Assembly (NCBI GenBank): GCA_005788935.1
Contig: SYAK01000223.1
Coordinates: 1-6,680 of the forward strand
Length of the DNA: 6,680 bases
Source of the DNA: Pseudomonadota bacterium
Lineage (GTDB): Bacteria; Myxococcota; UBA9042; PHBI01
Reading direction: 5' to 3'
Position numbers and translations under genes: made by a program. The notes under the pieces were generated by a model, which was not told the origin of the DNA, did not search any database, and saw nothing but the letters and a program-made list of their open reading frames with translations. Positions 1-6,255 of this stretch are shown in pieces. The stretch's first letter is position 1, and the number at the start of each line of letters is the position of its first letter.

Positions 1-3000
1 CCCGCCGTGCCCGCACTCCCGCCGAGGCCTGCGCGACCGACCCAGTGGCCCGTCGTCACCGTCCCCGCCACGTCCGTCGCCGCCGCCCCGCGCGCCCCCG
101 AGACACCCGCCCCGCCGTTGAGGCCTTCCGCCGACAGCGAGCCGCGCGAGCACTGTGGGTGGCTCGGCGGCGCGAGGCACGAGCTGCAGCCGCCGAGCGT
201 GGTCGCGTCGATGAGCGTCACACAGCCGCCGACGCCACCGGTGCCCGCCGCCGTGCCCTGCCCGGTGAAGCCACCGTTCAGGTTGGTCTGGATCGAGCCG
301 AAGGGGTTCTCGAGGCAGAGGTCCGAGGTCGTGTCGTAGTCGGGGCACTTGCTGTCACCGCCGTCGCCGCCTCGCGTGGTGGCGCAGCCGCCGTTCGTGC
401 CCCCCGACCCACCGAGGTTGACAAAACCGCCAGCCACACAGTCCTCGGCGCATTCGATGCCGGTCAGGTCGCGCGCCGCGATGCCGTTGCCGCCGTGGCC
501 GCCGTTGGTGCCGTCGGTCCCGCGCGTGCCGCTCGCACCCGGACCGCCGCGCCCAGGCCAGATGATGTTGTCGCTGACGCGCAGGCGATCGTTGCTGTTC
601 AAAACATAGATCGCGTAGCTGTTCTCAGCGATACCCGACGCGATCTCACCGTAGATCACGAAGCCCGACACCTCGGTCGCCACGGTCTTGATGTTCTCGG
701 CGCGCACCGTCACCCGGTGTCCCGAGGCCTGCGTGCCGAAGATGGCGGTCAGGTTGGTCGCGGGGTAGCGCTCCCAGGTCGTCGGGTTGTAGCCGCCGAG
801 CAGGCTGACCCCCTGCGTCACCGTAAGATTGCCATAGTAGGCGCCAGATGCAACGATCACCTTGCTTCGCCCGAGCGCCGCCGCGCGCGCCTGCCCCTGG
901 ATGATCGAGGCGCACGGGTAGCGCCCGCCGCCCGCCGCGATGGGTCCGAGCCCGCAGCCCGCGTCGTTGGTGCCATCGACCTCGGACACGTAGACCGCGG
1001 CCGTGTCGAGCCCGAACTCGCAGCCGTCGTCGGGCACGCCGTTGAGGTCGAACCAGTCGACCGTGTTGCCAGCACAGCGGGCGTCCCCCACCTTGCAGCA
1101 CTTCAGCTGGCAGGCCTGTCGGGTCCCGCTCGTCCCGCAGACCCCGTAGGCGTTCGCGACCCCGGCGAAGATCTGGGTGCAGCTCGTGAAGCAGTTGCCG
1201 CACGCCCCGTCCGTCGCGTAGACGCCCGCTGTCTTGAAGTCCTCGTCGGTCTGGCCATCGCAGTCGTTGTCGACGAGATCGCACGTCTCGGGGCTCGCCG
1301 CCCCCGCCGTCGCCGAGCACTCGACGCCCGTCCCGTCCGCCTTGCAGCGGTTCGTGCCGAAGCCGACGCAGGCCCCGGTTCCGACGCTGCACACGGCACC
1401 TTTCGTCGTGAAGGTCTCGTCGGTCGCCGCGTCGCAGTCGTCATCGAGCCCGTTGCACAGCTCGCCTCGGGGTGCGCCAGGCGTGGCCGAGCAGGTCAGC
1501 GTCGCGCCGTCCGCCGAGCACACCTGGACGCCCGTCGCCCGGCAGACGCCCTCACCCGCGATACACGCTGTCCCGCGCGCGTCCCAGCGCCCGTCGGCGC
1601 TCTCGTCGGTCTGGCCATCGCAGTCGTCGTCGAGCCCGTTGCAGCGCTCGTCGGTGGGCGCGCCAGCGGCCGCGTTGCAGCTGACCCCGTCGCCCGCCGC
1701 GTTGCACGCCGTCACGCCATAGCGCACGCAGGCTCCGCGGCCGACCGCGCAGCTCTCGGCGAGCCCGGTGAAGCCCTCGTCGGTGGTGCTGTCGCAGTCG
1801 TCATCGATCCCGTTGCACTTCTCGGATGTCGGTGCCGCCTCGACCGCGTTGCACGTCGTCGCCGTCCCCGTCGCGCTGCACACGGTCATGCCGTACCGCA
1901 GGCACGCCCCGCGCCCCGAGGCGCAGCTCGCGAAGAGGCCCGCGAAGCCCTCGTCGGTCGTGCCGTCGCAGTCGTCGTCGAGCCCGTTGCAGGACTCGGT
2001 CGCGGCCGGTGGCGGGGTCTCGGCCGAGCATTCGAGGGTTGCCCCGTCCGCCGAGCACGCCCGCACGCCCGTCGCCCGGCAGACGCCCTCACCCTTGACA
2101 CAGGCCGTCCCGCGGCCGTCCCAGCGGCCGTCGGCGCTCTCGTCGGCCGCGCCGTCGCAGTCGTCGTCGATCCCGTTGCAGATCTCGCTCCCAGCGGCCC
2201 CCGGTGCTGCGTTGCAGGTCGTCCCATCGCCCGCCGCGTTGCACACCGCGATGCCGTAGCGCAGGCACGCCCCACGGCCCGCCGAGCAGCTCTCCGAGAG
2301 CCCCGCGAAGTCCTCGTCGGTCTGCCCGTCGCAGTCGTCGTCGGCCCCGTTGCACTGCTCGAGGCCTGCAGGTGCCGCAACCGCGTTGCAGCTCGTCGCG
2401 TCGCCCGCCGCGTTGCACGTCGTGACGCCAAACCGCTGGCAGGCCCCGCGACCCGCCGAGCAGGTCCCGCCGAGTCCCGAGAAGCCCTCGTCGGTCTGGC
2501 CGTCGCAGTCGTCATCGACCCTGTTGCAGCGCTCGTCGCCCGGCGTCGCCTCGACCGCGTTGCAGGCGGTCGCTGTCCCCGCGGCGTCGCAGGCGACGAA
2601 GCCGTACCGCTGGCACGCCCCGCGGCCGACCGAGCAGCTGCCGAAGAGCCCCGCGGAGCCCACGTCGGTCTGGCCGTCGCAGTCGTCGTCGACCCCGGTG
2701 CAGCGCTCCTCGCCCGCGGGAGCCTCGACCGCGTTGCAGGCGGTGCCTCGGCCGTCGCCCGCGCATACGCGGAAGCCGCTGCGACGGCAGGCGCCCTCGC
2801 CCGTTGCGCAGATCGTCAGCAGATCCGTGAAGTCCTCGTCGGCCCGTCCGTCACAGTCATCGTCGGCGCCGTCACAGGTCTCGACCCCAGCCGCGCCAGG
2901 CGTCGCGTTGCAGGTCGTCCCGGTCCCGTCGGCCTTGCACGCCTTGAAGCCGTCGCGCAGGCAGGTCCCCGTCCCCACCGAGCAGCTCTGGAAGAGGTCC

Positions 3001-4706
3001 GCGTAGCCCTCGTCGACCGCGCCGTCGCAGTTGTCATCGGCGTAGTTGCACGTCTCGGAGTTCGCCTGAGGCCCCACACAGACGAGCCCGGGGGAACCCT
3101 CCTCGCAGCTGAAGATGCCCTGGCACGCCCCGAAGGGATTGCTGTTGACACAGCTCGCTCCGCGCCCGGGTACGTCGTCGACCCGGCCGTTGCACTCGTC
3201 GTCGAGCCCGTTGCAGGTCTCGGCGACCGGCGTCCGCGCGGTGCAGCCCGCCCACCCCGTCGTCGCGCCACACACCTCCTGGCCAAAGCACAGGCCGGCG
3301 TCGTTTTCGACCACGCAGGTTCGCCGCTGCCCATCTGTCGCGGCCCCGCAGAGACACGACCCGGACTGCGGGCGGCACCGCTCGCGAGCCCCGCCCACGT
3401 CGCTGCAGACGTAGCCCTCACGGCACAGTCCGCCCGTCGCGCACGGCGAGAGGCACACCCGCTGCCCGTCGAGCTCCTCGCAGGTCCCGCCGAGGCAGTC
3501 CTGATCGGCGACGCACGGCTGGCACGACAGATCGAGCGGCAGTCCGCACTGGAAGCGCCCGATCTGCTGGAACCCCGGGTCGCAGCTGTCGACGACGCAC
3601 AGCGGCTGCGCGCCGTCGGCCTCGGCGCAGGTCGCGGTCCCGTTCAGGATGCGGTCGGCGCAGCTGTTGTTGCAGGTGCCGCAGTGTTCAGGCCGCGTGA
3701 AGCGCCCGCCCGCGTCCATGAAGTCCTCGTCCGTCTGCCCGTCGCAGTCGTTGTCCTGGAAGTCGCACACCTCGGGGCTCGGGGTCCGGGCGCTGCAGAC
3801 GAGCCCGCCCACCCCGAGGCAGGTCTCGACGCCAGCGCAGGTCCCGACGCCCGCGACCGTGTTGCTGCAGGTCCGGGTGCCGTCAAAGCCCTCGTCGAAG
3901 AGCCCGTTGCAGTCGTTGTCGGCCCCATCGCACTGCTCGACCGACGGCGTTCGCGCGTTGCATCCCGTCCAGCCGACGGCGGGGTCGCACGTCTCGACCC
4001 CCTGACACGTCCCAAGGTCGTTCGTGGTCGCACAGCTCCGCGGCAGGCCAGCCGTCTCCGGCGTGCAGTCGCAGCGGCCCGAGCGCGGCTGGCAGAAGCG
4101 GTCTGCGTGGGTCCCGGCCGGGTCTGCGACGCAGTCGTAGCCGTCGTCGCAGTCGTCCGGGCTGTCGCACGTCGGCGCGCACCGGCGGCCGTCGCCGAGG
4201 GTCAGGCAGGCGCCCTCGGGGCATTGATAGTCAGCCGCACACGGCGTGCAGAGGCGCTGAACGCGCGGCAGGCACAGGAAGACTGGGTCGCCGCTGCCGA
4301 TGACGACCGCGCGGCAGTCGTAGCCGCTCTCGCAGGCCGCCGTGCAGACCTCGGTGCAGAAGTAGCCCTCGCCGCCCTCGACGCAGTAGCCCGAGAAGCA
4401 GTCGAGGTTGCCGTTGCAGGGCGCACCGAAGGTACCGGGCGGGCGCTCGCCAGGCGGGACGTCGGTCGGGATGTCCGCGGGAGGCGACGCGCTGTCGCTT
4501 GATATGGGTGTATCTGCTTCATCCGTATCGGATTGCGCACCATCACCGAGGTCGAACATCACGAGGTCGGCCCCGAGGGTTTCCTCGGGGTCGTCGGTGT
4601 CGCGCGCGTTCGTGCTGCTGCCTCCGTCACTGCCGCCGCAGGCCGCCGCGAGCCACAGGGCTGGCAGCATGAGGCGGAACTTGGGTCCTGGTGTCGCGTC
4701 GGTCAT
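1..4706 (-). CDS. Giant Cys-rich lipoprotein with 14 MopE-type putative metal-binding motifs and a beta-helix/Gly-rich C-terminal part (3' end outside window)
   Basis: The frame stays open from the ATG at 4706 to the left edge: 1,568 residues are visible and the C-terminus is missing. Residues 1-23 form a lipoprotein signal (K9, R11, hydrophobic 12-22, lipobox LAAAC with C23), so the mature protein is probably lipid-anchored to the outer membrane. Residues 24-91 are an Asp/Ser/Thr/Pro linker. Residues 97-505 are Cys-rich, including two related blocks (153-266 and 395-505). Fourteen motifs of the form E-x-C-N-G-x-D-D-D-C-D-G-x-x-D-E have their DDDC cysteine at residues 266, 321, 505, 560, 618, 676, 734, 792, 850, 913, 971, 1029, 1091 and 1149. 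These match the Pfam 'putative metal-binding motif' family named after MopE of Methylococcus; metal binding here is inferred. From about residue 1236 the sequence (VYVSEVDG, VIVASGAYYGNLTV, GVSLLGGY) resembles DUF1565-like right-handed beta-helix proteins. Residues 1383-1568 are Gly-rich. The start at 4706 is supported by a strong ribosome binding site; an internal Met13 would lose the basic signal residues. Architecture is confident, molecular role unknown. Confidence 0.9.
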   Translation of the reverse strand, partial: MTDATPGPKFRLMLPALWLAAACGGSDGGSSTNARDTDDPEETLGADLVMFDLGDGAQSDTDEADTPISSDSASPPADIPTDVPPGERPPGTFGAPCNGNLDCFSGYCVEGGEGYFCTEVCTAACESGYDCRAVVIGSGDPVFLCLPRVQRLCTPCAADYQCPEGACLTLGDGRRCAPTCDSPDDCDDGYDCVADPAGTHADRFCQPRSGRCDCTPETAGLPRSCATTNDLGTCQGVETCDPAVGWTGCNARTPSVEQCDGADNDCNGLFDEGFDGTRTCSNTVAGVGTCAGVETCLGVGGLVCSARTPSPEVCDFQDNDCDGQTDEDFMDAGGRFTRPEHCGTCNNSCADRILNGTATCAEADGAQPLCVVDSCDPGFQQIGRFQCGLPLDLSCQPCVADQDCLGGTCEELDGQRVCLSPCATGGLCREGYVCSDVGGARERCRPQSGSCLCGAATDGQRRTCVVENDAGLCFGQEVCGATTGWAGCTARTPVAETCNGLDDECNGRVDDVPGRGASCVNSNPFGACQGIFSCEEGSPGLVCVGPQANSETCNYADDNCDGAVDEGYADLFQSCSVGTGTCLRDGFKACKADGTGTTCNATPGAAGVETCDGADDDCDGRADEDFTDLLTICATGEGACRRSGFRVCAGDGRGTACNAVEAPAGEERCTGVDDDCDGQTDVGSAGLFGSCSVGRGACQRYGFVACDAAGTATACNAVEATPGDERCNRVDDDCDGQTDEGFSGLGGTCSAGRGACQRFGVTTCNAAGDATSCNAVAAPAGLEQCNGADDDCDGQTDEDFAGLSESCSAGRGACLRYGIAVCNAAGDGTTCNAAPGAAGSEICNGIDDDCDGAADESADGRWDGRGTACVKGEGVCRATGVRACSADGATLECSAETPPPAATESCNGLDDDCDGTTDEGFAGLFASCASGRGACLRYGMTVCSATGTATTCNAVEAAPTSEKCNGIDDDCDSTTDEGFTGLAESCAVGRGACVRYGVTACNAAGDGVSCNAAAGAPTDERCNGLDDDCDGQTDESADGRWDARGTACIAGEGVCRATGVQVCSADGATLTCSATPGAPRGELCNGLDDDCDAATDETFTTKGAVCSVGTGACVGFGTNRCKADGTGVECSATAGAASPETCDLVDNDCDGQTDEDFKTAGVYATDGACGNCFTSCTQIFAGVANAYGVCGTSGTRQACQLKCCKVGDARCAGNTVDWFDLNGVPDDGCEFGLDTAAVYVSEVDGTNDAGCGLGPIAAGGGRYPCASIIQGQARAAALGRSKVIVASGAYYGNLTVTQGVSLLGGYNPTTWERYPATNLTAIFGTQASGHRVTVRAENIKTVATEVSGFVIYGEIASGIAENSYAIYVLNSNDRLRVSDNIIWPGRGGPGASGTRGTDGTNGGHGGNGIAARDLTGIECAEDCVAGGFVNLGGSGGTNGGCATTRGGDGGDSKCPDYDTTSDLCLENPFGSIQTNLNGGFTGQGTAAGTGGVGGCVTLIDATTLGGCSSCLAPPSHPQCSRGSLSAEGLNGGAGVSGARGAAATDVAGTVTTGHWVGRAGLGGSAGTA
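477..548 (-). repeat. Eight consecutive G-X-Y triplets (collagen-like) in the Gly-rich region
   Basis: Residues 1387-1410 read as the triplets GGP, GAS, GTR, GTD, GTN, GGH, GGN and GIA. A second run (GLN, GGA, GVS, GAR, GAA) lies near positions 108-122. Such Gly-rich inserts are common in beta-helix-like surface proteins of myxobacterial type, so they may be flexible loops and not a collagen triple helix. Confidence 0.6.
1235..3225 (-). repeat. Tandem array of twelve 174-bp (58-aa) Cys/Asp repeats inside the giant lipoprotein gene
   Basis: Taking the Cys codon of each D-D-D-C core as the landmark, copies have their codon's highest base at 3194, 3029, 2855, 2681, 2507, 2333, 2159, 1970, 1796, 1622, 1436 and 1262. 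Eight of the eleven intervals are exactly 174 bp; the others are 165, 189 and 186 bp. The standard unit has six Cys in the pattern C-x14-C-x6-C-x7-C-x8-C-x11-C-x6-C, with a G-R-G-A-C turn and a C-N-A-A-G-D strand between acidic loops. Deviant copies: the one at 3194 ends D-E-C-N-G-R-V-D-D; at 2681 the D-E-G-F is D-V-G-S; at 2507 C-N-G is C-N-R; at 1796 and 1436 the D-C-D-G glycine is Ser or Ala. Two earlier isolated motif copies lie at 3911 and 3746. Confidence 0.92.
1531..2146 (-). repeat. Higher-order duplication within the array: near-identical segments 1531-1609 and 2068-2146, 537 bp apart
   Basis: The two 79-bp segments match at about 71 positions by eye, and the first 27 bases are identical. 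Their offset of 537 bp equals three repeat units (189+174+174). Both encode the variant junction with the extra residues A-D-G-R-W-D-x-R-G-T-A-C followed by G-E-G-V-C-R-A-T-G-V and C-S-A-D-G-A-T-L. The units just before them (cores at 2333 and 1796) also resemble each other. This suggests that a block of about three units was duplicated after the basic array formed. Confidence 0.75.
3192..4250 (-). repeat. Two diverged ~110-residue Cys-rich blocks (3909-4250 and 3192-3524)
   Basis: Residues 153-266 and 395-505 of the giant lipoprotein follow the same order: C-x-P-C, a D-x-x-C, G-x-C, a C-x-x-x-C pair, C-x-x-G-Y-x-C, R-x-C-x-P-x-S-G-x-C-x-C, R-x-C, N-D-x-G-x-C-x-G-x-E-x-C, G-W-x-G-C-x-A-R-T-P and then an E-x-C-[DN]-G-x-D metal-motif core. 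The segment at residues 97-152 looks like a third, shorter and more diverged copy of the first half. Between the two blocks lie one isolated MopE-type motif (C321) and a Cys-poorer stretch. This is protein-level similarity; the DNA has diverged. Confidence 0.75.
4569..4592. other. Near-perfect hairpin within the 5' coding part of the giant lipoprotein gene
   Basis: CCCCGAG at 4571-4577 is the exact reverse complement of CTCGGGG at 4584-4590, with a 6-base loop. One G-T pair and one G-C pair extend the stem outward. It sits about 115-137 bases after the start codon, in codons of the acidic linker (D-P-E-E-T-L-G-A). It has no U-tract in either direction and may simply be a chance product of the Glu/Leu/Gly codons. 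Confidence 0.35.
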
Positions 4707-4710
4707 GGCA

Positions 4711-4717
4711 TCCTCCC
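4711..4717 (-). promoter_or_regulatory. Ribosome binding site of the giant lipoprotein gene
   Basis: The minus strand reads GGGAGGA followed by TGCC and the ATG at 4706. This is close to a consensus Shine-Dalgarno sequence at short spacing, and it decides the start at 4706. An out-of-frame ATG overlaps the site (first base 4711) and is not compatible with the long frame. Confidence 0.75.
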
Positions 4718-4775
4718 GCACGGGCCGCTCGGCGTCTGGGCCCGGAGGGGGTCCGTCGGCACGAACGAGCCTCCA

Positions 4776-4788
4776 GATTACCACAATC
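4776..4788. promoter_or_regulatory. Small inverted repeat GATT-ACCAC-AATC, possible operator
   Basis: Four-base arms flank a 5-base centre, in the only AT-richer stretch of the divergent intergenic region, 70 bp from one start codon and 113 bp from the other. The arms are short, so a chance occurrence is plausible. Placement between divergent genes is the main reason to list it. Confidence 0.25.
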
Positions 4789-4882
4789 GGCGCCCGCGAC
4801 GACACGCCGGTCGGGCCCGCCGCCGCGCTCAGCGCCCGAGGTCGCGGTCGATCGCGCGGATTTGCTTGAGTCGGGGCCGTCC

Positions 4883-4888
4883 GGAGGG
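4883..4888 (+). promoter_or_regulatory. Probable ribosome binding site of the monooxygenase-like lipoprotein gene
   Basis: GGAGGG lies 12 bases before the ATG at 4901, slightly longer than ideal spacing. The next in-frame ATG at 4925 has no purine-rich site nearby and would remove the Arg2-containing start of the signal peptide, so 4901 is preferred. Confidence 0.55.
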
Positions 4889-4900
4889 CACGCTCGAGAT

Positions 4901-6193
4901 ATGCGCCTGATCGCCCAGTCATCGATGCTTCTCTTCGCCTCCCTGATCGCGCTCCCCGCCTGCGAGGGGCCGCAGGCGCCCAGTCCCGCTCAGGTCGACG
5001 CCACCTCGGCGCCCGATCTGACGACAGAGGCGGATCCCGACGCCCTGACGCCTTCCGAGGTCGACGCCGACACCGCGGCGGCTGCCGATGTCGAGGCGCC
5101 CGCGGACGCGGCGAGCCTGTCCGACGCGAGCCTGCTCGACGCGACGTCCGCGGACGCGCCCCCGCCAGATGACGTCGAGCCAGCTGCCGACGCGAGCGCT
5201 CCTGCCGACGGCGGGGGGCCTGACGCCACCCCCGGGGATGCGGGCCTGTCCGTCCCGACGCTGCCCGAGGTTCGCCCGCCGGTCGTCGCGACGCATGTCA
5301 CGACGCTCTCGCCCTTCACGCTCCAGCCTGGCCGCGAGACCACCCGCTGCGTCCTCAAGCGGCTCGGCAATGCCGAGGTGCTGTGGGTGACCGACATCGC
5401 GACGCGCCTCGCCCCGGGCTCGCACCACCTCATCGTCTACAAGTCCACCGAGACCGAAGAGCAGCCGACGCCGTTCGCCTGCGACCCCTTCGTCGAGACC
5501 CTGAGAGGCGAGACGTACCCCATCATGATCACCCAGATCCGGGAAGAGACGCTGTCGTTCCCGAACGGGGTCGCCTTCCGCTTCGAGCCGAACCAGATGG
5601 TCCGCCTCGAGGCCCACTATCTCAACTACTACCCCGACCCCATCGAGGCCTCCGCCGAGGTCACCTTCAAGGGCATCGCGGCCTCCGACGTGGCCTCCGA
5701 GGCGAACCTGCTGTTCTACGGCAACCCCGACCTGTCGATCCCCGCCCGCAGCACCTTGACCTCGCCGTGGCGGCACCTCTCGGTCCTGCCTGGCACGCGC
5801 GTCTTCGCGCTGACGGGGCACACCCACGCCTTTGGCACCGGGGTCGACATTCAGGTCGGGCCCGATGACGCGTCCGACGGCACGGTCGTGTACCCGCCCG
5901 CGGGCCAGTCCTTCGTCTGGGACGAGCCGCCGATGGCGACCTTCTCGCCGCCGCTCGCCTTCGACGGCACCCAGGGCTTCCGCTACCGCTGCGCCTGGAA
6001 CAACACGACGGACGCCACCCTCGGCTTTGGCGAGAGCGCGCGTCAGGAGATGTGCTTCTTCTGGGCCTACTACTACCCCTCGCAGGGCTATCGCATCTGC
6101 GTCAACCCCGGCAACATCGGCAATGGCGCCGCGGGTCCCGAGATCTGCTGCCCCGGGCACTGGGCCTGCAGCTACCTCGGTCAGCGGCTCTGA
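4901..6193 (+). CDS. PHM/DBH-like type II copper monooxygenase lipoprotein
   Basis: This 430-residue protein has a lipoprotein signal (residues 1-21, lipobox LPAC, C21), a low-complexity Asp/Ala/Pro linker (22 to about 125) and a C-terminal domain (about 126-430). That domain matches the ascorbate-dependent copper monooxygenases (peptidylglycine and dopamine hydroxylases). Visible ligands are His-His at 175-176 (S-H-H-L-I-V-Y), His239 (E-A-H-Y) for CuH, and His307/His309 (G-H-T-H) plus Met384 (Q-E-M-C) for CuM. Spacing closely follows PHM H107/H108, H172, H242/H244 and M314. C364 and C385 fit the conserved disulfide (C293-C315 in PHM), and G-F-G, E-M-C and Y-Y-P echo DBH. The family hydroxylates C-H bonds using O2 and two single electrons. 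Here it would act in the envelope, probably lipid-anchored. PHM substrate residues R240, N316 and Y318 correspond to T305, F386 and W388, so a peptidylglycine substrate is unlikely; the true substrate is unknown. It is divergent from the giant Cys-rich lipoprotein gene. Confidence 0.88.
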   Translation: MRLIAQSSMLLFASLIALPACEGPQAPSPAQVDATSAPDLTTEADPDALTPSEVDADTAAAADVEAPADAASLSDASLLDATSADAPPPDDVEPAADASAPADGGGPDATPGDAGLSVPTLPEVRPPVVATHVTTLSPFTLQPGRETTRCVLKRLGNAEVLWVTDIATRLAPGSHHLIVYKSTETEEQPTPFACDPFVETLRGETYPIMITQIREETLSFPNGVAFRFEPNQMVRLEAHYLNYYPDPIEASAEVTFKGIAASDVASEANLLFYGNPDLSIPARSTLTSPWRHLSVLPGTRVFALTGHTHAFGTGVDIQVGPDDASDGTVVYPPAGQSFVWDEPPMATFSPPLAFDGTQGFRYRCAWNNTTDATLGFGESARQEMCFFWAYYYPSQGYRICVNPGNIGNGAAGPEICCPGHWACSYLGQRL

Positions 6194-6202
6194 CGCCTCA
6201 CC

Positions 6203-6224
6203 CGGGCCTGACCGCACGGGCCCG
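6203..6224 (+). terminator. Weak hairpin downstream of the monooxygenase-like gene
   Basis: CGGGCCTG pairs with CGGGCCCG (eight pairs including one G-U) around a 6-base loop ACCGCA, starting 10 bases after the stop codon. No U-tract follows, so it may be a Rho-type or processing hairpin, or a chance GC-rich structure. Confidence 0.3.
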
Positions 6225-6255
6225 CGCTCCAGAGGCTTGCAACACAAACCATATG

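Larger units (their letters stand above)
4707..4900. promoter_or_regulatory. Divergent intergenic region shared by the two lipoprotein genes
   Basis: These 194 bp separate the start codons of the minus-strand giant lipoprotein (4706) and the plus-strand copper monooxygenase-like lipoprotein (4901), so promoters for both genes should lie here. Both ends carry purine-rich ribosome binding sites. I find no convincing sigma70 -35/-10 pair on either strand. The only AT-richer patch is at 4775-4788. Small GC-rich palindromes, such as CGCG-GTCGAT-CGCG at 4843-4856, are not distinctive in such DNA. Confidence 0.5.

Noticed and set aside
646..1392. A 248-codon minus-strand open frame overlapping the giant gene in another frame
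   Set aside because: It is an alternative frame of the same strand, rich in Arg/Gly, with no motif. The giant frame is continuous through this region and carries the last metal motifs and beta-helix-like strands.
1235..3225. CRISPR array, because of regularly spaced repeats
   Set aside because: The 174-bp period is in frame, without short identical repeats separated by unique spacers. The units are diverged coding repeats with conserved Cys/Asp residues.
45..4502. A 1,485-codon plus-strand open frame across the repeat region
   Set aside because: It is exactly antisense to the giant lipoprotein gene. Its repeated V-A-V-V-V-D-P-V-A segments are just the complement of the D-D-D-C-D-G motifs. 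The minus frame has a ribosome binding site, a lipoprotein signal and recognisable domains.
4691..4900. A longer start (4691) for the monooxygenase-like protein
   Set aside because: The extra 70 residues are Arg/Pro-rich, overlap the divergent gene's start and would bury the lipoprotein signal. The start at 4901 gives a signal peptide directly, with an upstream GGAGGG.
4919..6247. A 442-codon minus-strand open frame opposite the monooxygenase-like gene
   Set aside because: The plus strand encodes a clear signal peptide and all PHM/DBH ligands. The antisense product is Arg/Gly/Val-rich without recognisable motifs, as expected of a high-GC shadow frame.
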